Below, one piece after another: positions 28,142-37,342 of a stretch of DNA of 59,867 bases. The notes under the pieces were generated by a model. The model saw only the letters and a list, made by a program, of their open reading frames with translations, did not search any database and had not been told where the DNA came from. The DNA is from Chitinophagales bacterium (GTDB lineage Bacteria; Bacteroidota; Bacteroidia; Chitinophagales; JADIYW01), in contig JAMLHH010000019.1 in the NCBI GenBank assembly GCA_023957215.1, positions 1 through 59,867 on the forward strand, in the 5' to 3' direction. Position 1 is the first letter of the stretch, and each line of letters opens with the position of its first letter. The position numbers were made by a program, and so were the translations under genes.

Positions 28142-29476
28142 TTAATAGTGGCACTTAGCACATTCAGTACCGCCAATATCTTTCACTTTAACGCTTGCTC
28201 TTTCTCCTTTTTTAATCTCGTCGTGATATTTTTGAAAAATAGAATAGTAATCGTTGTTAGCAAATTGCACATCTGTTTGTCTATGACAATTGATACACCA
28301 GCCCATAGAAAGCGGGGCAAATTGTTTTACCGTTTCCATTTCCTCTACTTTACCGTGACAAGTTTGACATTCGATACCTCCCACTTTTACGTGTTGAGAG
28401 TGATTGAAGTAAACGTGATCGGGAAGATTATGAATTTTCACCCATTCGATAGGTTTCGGCGCATTCACAAAAGCTGATGCTTCGGGATCCCATCCACTAT
28501 ATTGATATATTTTGGCAATTTCACTTTTACCATATTTCGGACCTTGTTGCACGTATTTATGACAATTCATACAGACTGCAACTGAAGGAATCACAGCATG
28601 ACGGCTTTTTTCGGCACCGCTGTGACAATATTGGCAATCAATTTTATTTTGACCGGCATGGAGTGCATGTGAAAATTTAATAGGTTGCTCAGGCTCATAG
28701 CCTTGGCTGTGTCCCAAATCTATGGCGCCTTTCACTACCGTGTAACCAAGAGTGACCAATCCAAAAATTATCAAGATGCTCACTATTTTTTTACCCGTTC
28801 CTTTTTTCTTCGCTTCTTTTTCAGCGGCTTCTCTTTCTTCAATTTTTACATCTACAATTTTTTCCAATTTAGAAGTAATACTTATCAATGCAAAAGCCAT
28901 CAAAGCCAAAGCACCAATAGCGGCAATTAAAATCCATTTATTAGAGCCGGAATTAGAAGAACTTCCATTATCTGCACTTACAGTAGCATTGGGTGTAGCC
29001 GCAGCAGCGCCACCACCCGGTTTAAGTCCCAATTCTTCAGATTGAACATAGAACTCCATGATTGACACCACTTGTTCAGCACACAATTGACCGAATGGTG
29101 GCATCATCATTTTATTGAACTCATTATATATTTTATTTGCATGTGCATTTCCAGAAGCAATCACTTCTTGCGAATTATGCACCCAGTGTACTAAATCCTC
29201 TTGCGAATCCCAATTTGACCATACACCTGCCAAAGCAGGACCGGTTAGCTTCTGATCTACCTTGTGGCATGCAGCACAATTCGCTTTAAATAATTTCTGA
29301 CCTTCTTCTATTCTTGCTTGGTGTTCAGGATTGTTAATATCAATCTCTGCCGGTGTATAAGCGAAGACATGGATTGGAATCATAAACGAAAGGCAAACAA
29401 GAAATGCAAATAATTTTATTTTATTCCCTCTGTTGAACATTTTAAAAACTTTTATCGCCCAAAAATACATTCTCAT
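28142..29476 (-). CDS. actA: Alternative complex III subunit ActA, multiheme cytochrome c (six CxxCH)
   Basis: About 432-444 residues with six heme c motifs. CAACH lies in an N-terminal mono-heme cytochrome c domain. After a membrane segment (KWILIAAIGALALMAFALIS) and a second hydrophobic stretch come CQYCH, CMNCH, CQTCH, CINCH and CAKCH of the pentaheme domain. The longest frame starts at 29476, but the ATG at 29440 gives a cleaner signal peptide (MFNRGNKIKLFAFLVCL ending in VFA). It is the first gene of the actABCDEF-cox operon, so the promoter must lie just upstream. The extra N-terminal heme distinguishes it from a plain pentaheme ActA. Confidence 0.93.
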   Translation of the reverse strand: MRMYFWAIKVFKMFNRGNKIKLFAFLVCLSFMIPIHVFAYTPAEIDINNPEHQARIEEGQKLFKANCAACHKVDQKLTGPALAGVWSNWDSQEDLVHWVHNSQEVIASGNAHANKIYNEFNKMMMPPFGQLCAEQVVSIMEFYVQSEELGLKPGGGAAAATPNATVSADNGSSSNSGSNKWILIAAIGALALMAFALISITSKLEKIVDVKIEEREAAEKEAKKKGTGKKIVSILIIFGLVTLGYTVVKGAIDLGHSQGYEPEQPIKFSHALHAGQNKIDCQYCHSGAEKSRHAVIPSVAVCMNCHKYVQQGPKYGKSEIAKIYQYSGWDPEASAFVNAPKPIEWVKIHNLPDHVYFNHSQHVKVGGIECQTCHGKVEEMETVKQFAPLSMGWCINCHRQTDVQFANNDYYSIFQKYHDEIKKGERASVKVKDIGGTECAKCHY

Positions 29477-29715
29477 TTTTGAATTATCATAGAATTTGCA
29501 AAATAATCCTAATTTAGAACAATTCTAAATGATATGGTTATTCTGACAATCAATATCTTACATATTATTTTTTTAGCATTTAATATTTTTTTAATTAAAA
29601 AAGGTCTGTTTTTGATAGAATAACTGCTCCTCATTATTGCTTTTTGGTGACAATTATCACAAAGTATAAAGTGATTTCCAGTAAATCAAAGGCAAATACG
29701 GTCTTTATCAAATAA
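29477..29715. other. Intergenic region upstream of the act-cox operon
   Basis: No gene was seen here. It lies between the upstream TonB receptor's terminator and actA, both read on the minus strand, so the promoter of the long respiratory operon should be in it. I found no exact TAnnTTTG box at a convincing distance. An AT-rich run with oligo-A and oligo-T tracts lies at 29560-29610. Confidence 0.5.
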
Positions 29716-29745
29716 AAAGGAGCGAACATTTCTGCTCGCTCCTTT
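29716..29745 (-). terminator. Intrinsic terminator of the 1006-residue TonB receptor gene
   Basis: Perfect 10-bp stem AAAGGAGCGA (29716-29725) / TCGCTCCTTT (29736-29745) with a 10-base loop. On the minus strand it is followed by TTTTTATTTG. It lies about 30 bases after the receptor stop codon and separates it from the act operon. Confidence 0.88.
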
Positions 29746-29773
29746 CTATATACTACTATTTCGTTTTTTAAAC

Positions 29774-32700
29774 CTATTTGTTCTTTTTACTCAAAGTACC
29801 ATCATAAGTTAAACTCAAGAAACCTGTTCTACCGACCATTGGTCCACCAATATTGGTATGATAGTTAGGTCCGGCTATATTAGTAGCACCTGCACTAATT
29901 CTCATGTTAGCTTTTTTAATATTATAGGAGATTGACGCATCTAAGTTACCATAAGCAGGCACGTCTCCACTACCAAAACTACTTACCCAAAAGTACTCAC
30001 TTTGCCATCTGTAGCTAACATTAAATCCAAAGTTAGAACCGGCCACATCATGATTGCTGATTCCCACATTGAATAAATGACTAGGAGAGTTGAAGTCTAT
30101 ATCACTCTTAGCTGCATTGTCTTTAGTATCAAAGTCCATGTAGTTATAGTTAGTATTAATCATGAAATTCTTTCTCAATTTATAGCTCAAAGCAATACCT
30201 GAACCCCAAGAAATTACTCTATCACTCACATTGTGATAAGGTCTAAAATATGTTGGACTCGTACCGTTCTCAATATAGTTAGATACGCCTGGTACCGGAA
30301 CTCCTTTTTGAGTAGTTTGATCTTTCAAAACAACTGTTGTTTGTGTAATGAAGTCTTTATACCAATTAAAATAGCCATTTATATCAATATAGAGATTCTT
30401 AATTACTGATTTATAACCTAACTCTACTGCTGATAACTTTTCGGGTCTAATGTAGTCCATATAAAACACTTCCAAATCATCAATATTTTTAGTGGATTTA
30501 AACTTTTCAAATGAAGCAGGTGTATATGCACCACCTTCATAAATATGATATCTTTCAGCATTTTTCTTAGCTCCACCAAGTAAAGTTGTTGCGACTGGGA
30601 AATAAATAAACTGTGCTTGTGTATCCGGGTTTCTAAATCCTGTCTGAAACGATGCACGGATATTATGTTGACGCTTATCGCCTAAAGAAGCAACAGCTGC
30701 AACTCTTGGAGACCATACACCATCAAAGTTTTCGTTCTTATCATAACGGATAGAAGCAGAAATTCTCAATCTCTCATCAATCATTTTTTTAGTCAACTGT
30801 ACAAAAGTACCGTATTCATTGATTTTAATTCTCTGGGCGCCGGTACCATCAGGATCTTCATTGAGGACCGTTCCTTCACCAAAAATGCCATACATTCTAT
30901 GATTAGCACCTACTAAGATTCCGAGTTTGTCCTTTGCTAAAGAAGTAAAGTCATAAGTAGCTTCTGTATGGAACATTCTGGAATGGTCGATAAATTTAGA
31001 ACCTCCTAAAATTCTATTAGCAGGATCAGTATGTTGGAATAATGTATGTCTAATAGTGTTGATTGCAGCATTATATGCTTCCGATCCTCTTGCCGGCAAT
31101 TTAGAATCCGCCGCACCTCTTGCTATAGCATTAGCCGCAGCTATTGCTGTCGGACTACCAAACACAGCATCATTCATACCATTTTGAAGATAAGCTCCCA
31201 TCATCCCTGCAACAAATCCGCCTAAATAGGTTGCTCCCCAACCAGCTTCTGGATTACCAGTCTTAGGGTCAACAAATCCGGCAGTACCATACATTAACTC
31301 ATTCGCATAGCTACCAAGTGCGGTAGCATTGTATGAATCACCTGCATTGGTTTGAGTCATATAAGTTCTCACCATAAAGTTTTTACCTGTAGCTTCTAAT
31401 TTATTAGAAAAGCTACCAAAGTTTCTTAAGATATATCTTTCAGAACCTTGATAAATAGCATCGCCTCTACCATATCTAAAAGCATAGCTTAACTCTACAT
31501 TTTCTGTAGGTCTATAATATAATGAAGCTCCAACTTTTAGACTGGTTGCATTTCTATTTTTCAATAAGTCCTCTTCAGGAATACCTGTTCTTCTAAAACC
31601 TTCTACAGAAGGTAGTTTAGAAAATTGACTTTTTACAAGCCCCTCAGCAGTTGCTTGGTCTAATTGTCCATTAGAATTAGCTACAAGAGCTGCAGCCGCA
31701 CCAGAAGCCAATGCATTTCTGGTACCATATGCAACTACATATGGATGGTTTGCCGGTAATCCTGTCAAGTCAATAGCACCAGCATCAACGCCAGCTCCTA
31801 TTTGTCCTAATTGACCTAGATTCACAAGAGCACCCAATATATTTTCATCACCATATAAGTTAATACCGTTAAAATCAGCAGAGTTAACCTCACTTCTATT
31901 TTTAAAGGTTTTCAAATCGGTGTCATAGTCATTTGCCAACCAATCTGTGGCTCTAAAGTAGGACCCTGTCACTTTGAAACCGAATTTACCCCAAGAATTA
32001 CCATAGCGGATATCTGTACCGCTCAAAGGATTGGCTTTGTCATTGTCTGCTTTTGTGAAACCTACTTTTTGAGAAACAGAAAATCCTTTGTAATCAAACG
32101 GATTCTTAGAGGTCATCATCATAATACCGTTGAAGGCGTTTGGACCGTAAAGTGCAGATGCCGCACCTGGTACCAATTCTATATTAGCAATATCCAATTC
32201 ACTGAGACCTATCAAGTTACCCATAGGGAAGTTTAATAAAGGAGCTGCATTATCAACTCCGTCCACTAACTGGACGAATCTCGTATTGGCAATACCTCCA
32301 AAACCTCTTGTGTTGATAGCGTTAAAGGTTAAAGAACCTGATGCGTTGGTTACACCTTTTAACTTTGTCATCTGATCATAGTAATCCGCTGATGCAGAGG
32401 ATTTTATTGTCTGTAAGTCCAGCTTTTCTATTGAAACCGGAGATTCCAATAGTTTTTCTTCCACTCTCGAAGCAGAAACAACCACCTCTTGCAAGATGGA
32501 ACTTTCTTCTGAAAGTACAATGTTTAAGTTGGATTGGCTACTGTTTACCTGCACTTCTTGATTGGTAAACCCGACATAAGAAAATACCAAAGTAAAAGGT
32601 GTAGATTCGTTAACTGTAAGTTGATAATTTCCGTCAATATCGGATACCGTCCCGACAGTAGAACCTTTCACGACGACACTTGCTCCAATCAGAGCTTCGT

Positions 32701-32794
32701 GAGAATCATCAGTAATTTTACCGGAGACTTTTGTCTGGGCAAACAGTGTACTCAGACTGAAAAAACCTGCAACTAAAAGCAAATAGTGTTTCAT
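29774..32794 (-). CDS. TonB-dependent outer membrane receptor, substrate unknown
   Basis: A 1006-residue outer membrane protein. A signal peptide (residues 1-19, ending LFAQ) precedes a CarboxypepD_reg-like domain (VSGKITDDSHEALIGASVVVKG to about 100). The plug domain then shows ESPVSIEKLDLQTIKSS and PGAASALYGPNAFNGIMMMTSK. The remaining part is a long beta-barrel ending in the usual aromatic-rich strand (GRTGFLSLTYDG). Ala/Gly-rich stretches (about residues 355-390 and 540-580) look like extended extracellular loops. No SusD-like partner is adjacent, so it is not a typical glycan-utilisation pair. The ligand is unknown. Confidence 0.93.
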   Translation of the reverse strand: MKHYLLLVAGFFSLSTLFAQTKVSGKITDDSHEALIGASVVVKGSTVGTVSDIDGNYQLTVNESTPFTLVFSYVGFTNQEVQVNSSQSNLNIVLSEESSILQEVVVSASRVEEKLLESPVSIEKLDLQTIKSSASADYYDQMTKLKGVTNASGSLTFNAINTRGFGGIANTRFVQLVDGVDNAAPLLNFPMGNLIGLSELDIANIELVPGAASALYGPNAFNGIMMMTSKNPFDYKGFSVSQKVGFTKADNDKANPLSGTDIRYGNSWGKFGFKVTGSYFRATDWLANDYDTDLKTFKNRSEVNSADFNGINLYGDENILGALVNLGQLGQIGAGVDAGAIDLTGLPANHPYVVAYGTRNALASGAAAALVANSNGQLDQATAEGLVKSQFSKLPSVEGFRRTGIPEEDLLKNRNATSLKVGASLYYRPTENVELSYAFRYGRGDAIYQGSERYILRNFGSFSNKLEATGKNFMVRTYMTQTNAGDSYNATALGSYANELMYGTAGFVDPKTGNPEAGWGATYLGGFVAGMMGAYLQNGMNDAVFGSPTAIAAANAIARGAADSKLPARGSEAYNAAINTIRHTLFQHTDPANRILGGSKFIDHSRMFHTEATYDFTSLAKDKLGILVGANHRMYGIFGEGTVLNEDPDGTGAQRIKINEYGTFVQLTKKMIDERLRISASIRYDKNENFDGVWSPRVAAVASLGDKRQHNIRASFQTGFRNPDTQAQFIYFPVATTLLGGAKKNAERYHIYEGGAYTPASFEKFKSTKNIDDLEVFYMDYIRPEKLSAVELGYKSVIKNLYIDINGYFNWYKDFITQTTVVLKDQTTQKGVPVPGVSNYIENGTSPTYFRPYHNVSDRVISWGSGIALSYKLRKNFMINTNYNYMDFDTKDNAAKSDIDFNSPSHLFNVGISNHDVAGSNFGFNVSYRWQSEYFWVSSFGSGDVPAYGNLDASISYNIKKANMRISAGATNIAGPNYHTNIGGPMVGRTGFLSLTYDGTLSKKNK

Positions 32795-32945
32795 AGATAA
32801 AAAATTTTAGACTAAAATAACTAAAATTTAAAGAGTTAAAAACTTTTAATAAACAATTTATTAATCTTATGCATTTTAAAGAGCTTTTTTGTACAAAAAG
32901 TAGCCTTGGTTTTCATCTTATCACTTATTTCGATAAATTATAAAT

Positions 32946-33629
32946 TTATCTCATCAGTTTTTCTATATTGCTCAATTCACCAAACAGAACCAATACGTCA
33001 CCTGATTCCATCACAAACTCCGGTGGCAAAACACCCAAGACGACTGACTCGGATTTATTGATACCCAATATATTTTTATGAGTGTCTTTCCTAATAATTG
33101 TCAATAAGGTGACTTTGTGTCTTTCTTTAAATTCCACCTTTTTAATCGTTTCTCCAATGAATCTGTCAGGCACATCAATCTCCATGATTCTAAATCTTTC
33201 AGAAATCTGAAAGGAGTCCAATACGCCTTTTATATCCAAACTACTTGCCATTCTTTCGGCTGTTTCTCTTTCCGGATCTACAAATTCATTTATTTCCATT
33301 GCCTCTAAGACTGTCTTTTGCAGCGGAGAAGTGACACGCCCAATAATCCGTTTGACTTTTTGCCTTTTTAGCATGGCCACTGTCATGATACCCGCGCCCT
33401 CGTCTTCATTACCTATTGCCACTATGACTGCATCGGCATCACTCAATGGCAAGCCACTGACGGCAGCCATATCGGTAGCATCCAAGCAGAGTGTATGAGA
33501 GATTTCATCTTTGTAAGATTCTACTCTGTCAATATTTTTATCGACACCCAAAACCTCGTGTCCCATACTGGTGAGTTTGGTGGACAAAGAATGTCCGAAA
33601 TGTCCTAAACCGAAAATAATAAATTTCAT
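32946..33629 (-). CDS. TrkA/KtrA-type potassium uptake regulator (RCK protein)
   Basis: A 227-residue cytoplasmic gating subunit. The RCK_N Rossmann domain starts MKFIIFGLGHFGHSL (GxGxxG, residues 7-12), with an acidic strand end at GVDKN and CLDATD. The RCK_C domain covers about residues 140-227 (ERFRIMEIDVPDRFIGETIKKVEF, ESGDVLVLFGE). It would bind nucleotide and control the two adjacent TrkH/KtrB proteins. It begins 11 bp after the second of these. Confidence 0.93.
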   Translation of the reverse strand: MKFIIFGLGHFGHSLSTKLTSMGHEVLGVDKNIDRVESYKDEISHTLCLDATDMAAVSGLPLSDADAVIVAIGNEDEGAGIMTVAMLKRQKVKRIIGRVTSPLQKTVLEAMEINEFVDPERETAERMASSLDIKGVLDSFQISERFRIMEIDVPDRFIGETIKKVEFKERHKVTLLTIIRKDTHKNILGINKSESVVLGVLPPEFVMESGDVLVLFGELSNIEKLMR

Positions 33630-33640
33630 AACTTATATTT

Positions 33641-35455
33641 TTAAAATATAATATCCTGATTGGGATATTTGATTAATTCTATTTCTTTTTTATACATAAA
33701 TGCCGTAAATAAAGTCAAAATATTTACACGACCTATAAACATGGCACAAGTTAAGAGTATTTTACTCTCCGGAGTATATTGTTCAGTGCCGACCAAGCTC
33801 ATACCTATATTATTAAAACTTGAGAATACTTCAAAGACTACATTCTGTAATCCTAAATTTTCACCGTCAAAACTAAAAATTAAAAAAGTAAAAAATCCCA
33901 TCATAATAATAGAAAGTGATATTGTGGCGTAAGCTCTTCTGATAGACTTTTGTTCTATTTCTCTTCCAAAAATCACCGTGGAACTTCTCCCTTTGATAAC
34001 ACTCCATATATTTAAAAGTGCAACAGCAAAAGTAGTTGTTCTCAAACCACCACCTGTACCGCCCGGGGATGCCCCTATCCACATCAACAACATAAACAGC
34101 ATAATGGTCGGATGTGTCAAATTAGTCATTTCAACCACATTGCCACCAGTACCTCTTGGTGCGGTAGCGGAATAAAACACACCGACAATTTTACCCCACA
34201 GATTTCTATGTCCCAAAGAATTTTCCCATTCAAATGCGGCAAATGCAATAATACTGACAATAATAATGATGGAAGTTGTCCATAAAATCAGTCGGACATT
34301 CACATTCAAAACCCTATCTGTCCTTTCCATCCTTTTGTTTTTAAATATTTTCATCAAGATGGCAATAATCCTATTTTTAGTTCTTGCGTAATAAATAAAG
34401 ATAACCGAAAATCCGATTCCTCCGATAATAAACAAGAAAGATGTCAATAATTGCAATGAATAATTAGATTCCATATAAGGATCCATCATTCCTCCTTCTG
34501 TCAACGTAAATCCCGTGTTACTGAAAGATGAAACACTATAATAGATACAAAAAAACAATCTGTCTTCCAAATCGGCAAATGGGTAGTCTAAAGTTGTAAA
34601 ATAGACGCCTATTGTTCCTGACGCTTCTACCAGAAAAGTAATAAAAAGAATTTTGTACATAATATTCATTACTTCGCCCATTCTGTCGTTGAGGAAAGCG
34701 TTGCTCAATATGATTCTGTTTTTAAATGAAACATTGGCCGTAAACATTTTTCCAAATAAACCTGCAAATGCCATAATTCCCAGCCCGCCCAATTGCATTA
34801 AAATTAGCAATACCATGTGTCCAAATCTTGTAAATTCCACTGCGGTATCTACGACAGATGCACCGGACAAACTGACGGCACTCACCGCCGTGAAGAGGGC
34901 ATCTATGAAACCAATCCCTTCTTTGGTAGATCTTGGTAAAAGGATGGCAATTGTTCCTAAACTACTTAATATAAAATAAGTAAATACTAAAAAGAAAGTC
35001 GGACTGAAATCCCTGTTATAAAAGTTAGCGATATTTTTTGATACCGCATGAAAAAAGGACATGAAAAATATCAGAAATGTAAATATCCTGAAATGGGGAT
35101 GTAGAAAATCTGTAGAACTCAAAGTAGTTTTTGGGGAATAAAAAACAAGAACTACCGAGAATAAAATCAATAACAACAGTTCTATCCATTTTTCTTTTTT
35201 TGATTTTTCTTTGTTGATAAAATTCAATATCACTCTGATACCGCTTATCATTACATAAAATTTGATATAAGAAAAGTAAATAGATGGCAGCACTTTGTGA
35301 TATTGGGCTTCCAAACCAAAGCCTAAATCATATACTATCAGAAGAATAAAAATAATAGCAGAAAAAAGAATAATTCTGTCAATGACTATGGTGCCGATTT
35401 TAATCCACGGAAAATACTTGTCTATCCACTTGTTTATCCAATCAGTTGATCTCAT
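33641..35455 (-). CDS. TrkH/KtrB family cation transporter, second copy with diverged selectivity filter
   Basis: A 604-residue membrane protein. An N-terminal extension of about 130 residues with several helices precedes the four membrane-pore-membrane repeats. The four filter loops read SLSGASV, SNTGFTL, PRGTGGN and FNNIGMS. The key glycines are kept, but loops 1 and 3 depart from the VTGL and TAGF pattern of the upstream paralogue. It overlaps the end of the upstream gene by 14 bp, suggesting translational coupling. It may pair with the other copy or have different ion selectivity. Confidence 0.9.
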   Translation of the reverse strand: MRSTDWINKWIDKYFPWIKIGTIVIDRIILFSAIIFILLIVYDLGFGLEAQYHKVLPSIYFSYIKFYVMISGIRVILNFINKEKSKKEKWIELLLLILFSVVLVFYSPKTTLSSTDFLHPHFRIFTFLIFFMSFFHAVSKNIANFYNRDFSPTFFLVFTYFILSSLGTIAILLPRSTKEGIGFIDALFTAVSAVSLSGASVVDTAVEFTRFGHMVLLILMQLGGLGIMAFAGLFGKMFTANVSFKNRIILSNAFLNDRMGEVMNIMYKILFITFLVEASGTIGVYFTTLDYPFADLEDRLFFCIYYSVSSFSNTGFTLTEGGMMDPYMESNYSLQLLTSFLFIIGGIGFSVIFIYYARTKNRIIAILMKIFKNKRMERTDRVLNVNVRLILWTTSIIIIVSIIAFAAFEWENSLGHRNLWGKIVGVFYSATAPRGTGGNVVEMTNLTHPTIMLFMLLMWIGASPGGTGGGLRTTTFAVALLNIWSVIKGRSSTVIFGREIEQKSIRRAYATISLSIIMMGFFTFLIFSFDGENLGLQNVVFEVFSSFNNIGMSLVGTEQYTPESKILLTCAMFIGRVNILTLFTAFMYKKEIELIKYPNQDIIF

Positions 35456-37265
35456 ATAATTCTATTTGCTGTTTTGGATATTTTATACGCTCGGAATGAA
35501 AATCAAAAAAGAATGCTGAAAAGGTTGCAATAACTCCTACCCTTCCTACTAACATCAAAATCATAAGTACTACTTTACTTCCCGCAGACAAATTAGGCGT
35601 AATTCCCATCGTAAGACCGGTGGTACTAAACGCCGAAAAAGCTTCAAACACTATTTCTTCCATTGAAAATCCCGGGTCAAATGACAGAATCAAAGTCACC
35701 GATAAACCAATGACCAATATAGAACTCATTACAATAGCAAACGATTTATTAATAGATGCAACAGAAATTTCTCTCCGGTCTATAAGCAGTCTTTCTTTCC
35801 CTTTTGCAAGTGAGATAAAGTTTGTCACCATAATAGCAAAAGTCGTAGTCTTAATACCACCTCCGGTACCTCCCGGTGAAGCTCCTACCCACATCAGCAA
35901 AACAATTAGGATATAAGTAGGAAAATTAACATCACCAAAATTAAATGCATTAAATCCTGCCGTCCTTGAGGTAGCTGACGTAAAAAAGGAAACGGCTAAT
36001 TTTTCTCCAAAGCTAAACTCACGCAAGGTATTGTTATATTCAAAAATAAAAACAAAAACAAAGCCTATCAAAAGTAGAATACCTGTCGTATAAAGGATGA
36101 TTCTGGAATTTAGATTGATTAAATAAGGCACATGTTGAAATCTCTTCTTATGAACCAAAAGATTCCAAACATTAACAATCTGCTTTTTCAGATAGTCATA
36201 AAAATTGAGGATAATTGGGAATCCTATTCCACCAATAATAATCAAAAAGCTAATATTTAACAATAAAAACGGCTCGAATCTCAAGTTTACATTTTGAAGT
36301 CCACCAGGGTAATTAGAAAGACCGGAATTACAGAATGCGGCTACACTATGAAAGATAGAGAAAAAAATCTTATCAAACAGATTATCAAATAGATTATTCG
36401 GGGCAACCTTGTAAATTCCAACTGCTCCAATGAATTCTACAATAATCATGATTAAAACGACCTTATATATAATACGAGCCACTTCGTTGATTCTTTTACC
36501 AATGGACATTTCTCTTTGTAAGATTCTTTGCTGGAATGAAACTTCACTTCCTGAAAACATAAACCCTATAAAGCTCGTAAATGTCATAATTCCCAAACCG
36601 CCAATTTGAATCAACATCAGTACAATGATTTGCCCCGTCAATGTCAAATCTTTAGACACATCTATTACTCCCAACCCTGTCACACACACTGCACTGACAG
36701 AAGTAAAGAAAATATCTATGGTAGAAATATGCCGGGTAGTCGAATTGGGCAATGAAAGCAAAATTCCACCAATAAAGATAACGATTAAGAAACTAAGTAA
36801 TAAGATTAAAAAAGGGTTCAACCTCTTCGTATAAAAGCTTACCGCATTTCGAGAATATTCTACGATAAAGATAAAAGAAAATAAAGGGATAAATGTGTGT
36901 TTAAAAGAAGGTAGTAAGTGAATATACTTATACAAGAAGAAAGTTTCGGTATGTATTATGTACAAAGAAAACAAAGAGAGTAAAATAAACAAATCCAATA
37001 TTTTTACCCTGAGGAGTTTATTTCTATTAAAAATATTTAGAAAGTTCCTCGTACCAAAACAAATGACAAGTATCCATTTCGTCAAATGATAAAAAAGGTT
37101 AATATACTTTTCTTCGCCGGGACTTTGGTCAAACCCAAAATCATAAATAAACACCAAAAAGAAGAAAATGGCAAGATAGAGAATAATACCACTGACCTGC
37201 TTAGATATCTTCTTACGAGCAAATAAAGTTTTACGCCAAAATCGATTATAAATATCCTTTATCAT
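35442..37265 (-). CDS. TrkH/KtrB family potassium transporter, first copy with canonical filter
   Basis: A 607-residue membrane protein with an N-terminal helical extension of about 140 residues, then the TrkH/KtrB core. The four filter loops are canonical: CVTGLGV, CNSGLSN, RTAGFNA and STTGLTM. It should take up K+ with the TrkA-like protein as gate. It is the first gene of the three-gene operon, with a possible TAnnTTTG promoter 25 bp upstream. Confidence 0.93.
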   Translation of the reverse strand: MIKDIYNRFWRKTLFARKKISKQVSGIILYLAIFFFLVFIYDFGFDQSPGEEKYINLFYHLTKWILVICFGTRNFLNIFNRNKLLRVKILDLFILLSLFSLYIIHTETFFLYKYIHLLPSFKHTFIPLFSFIFIVEYSRNAVSFYTKRLNPFLILLLSFLIVIFIGGILLSLPNSTTRHISTIDIFFTSVSAVCVTGLGVIDVSKDLTLTGQIIVLMLIQIGGLGIMTFTSFIGFMFSGSEVSFQQRILQREMSIGKRINEVARIIYKVVLIMIIVEFIGAVGIYKVAPNNLFDNLFDKIFFSIFHSVAAFCNSGLSNYPGGLQNVNLRFEPFLLLNISFLIIIGGIGFPIILNFYDYLKKQIVNVWNLLVHKKRFQHVPYLINLNSRIILYTTGILLLIGFVFVFIFEYNNTLREFSFGEKLAVSFFTSATSRTAGFNAFNFGDVNFPTYILIVLLMWVGASPGGTGGGIKTTTFAIMVTNFISLAKGKERLLIDRREISVASINKSFAIVMSSILVIGLSVTLILSFDPGFSMEEIVFEAFSAFSTTGLTMGITPNLSAGSKVVLMILMLVGRVGVIATFSAFFFDFHSERIKYPKQQIELYEIN

Positions 37266-37289
37266 CTATGCAGCTCGACAAATTAAGGT

Positions 37290-37297
37290 CAAATATA
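37290..37297 (-). promoter_or_regulatory. Possible minus-7 box of the trk operon
   Basis: Minus-strand TATATTTG fits TAnnTTTG, 25 bases before the first TrkH start. No TTG is visible at the minus-33 spacing, so this is tentative. Confidence 0.4.
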
Positions 37298-37342
37298 ATT
37301 ATATGGAATTAAAACGGTGTATTTTTAGATGTCTAACAAACA

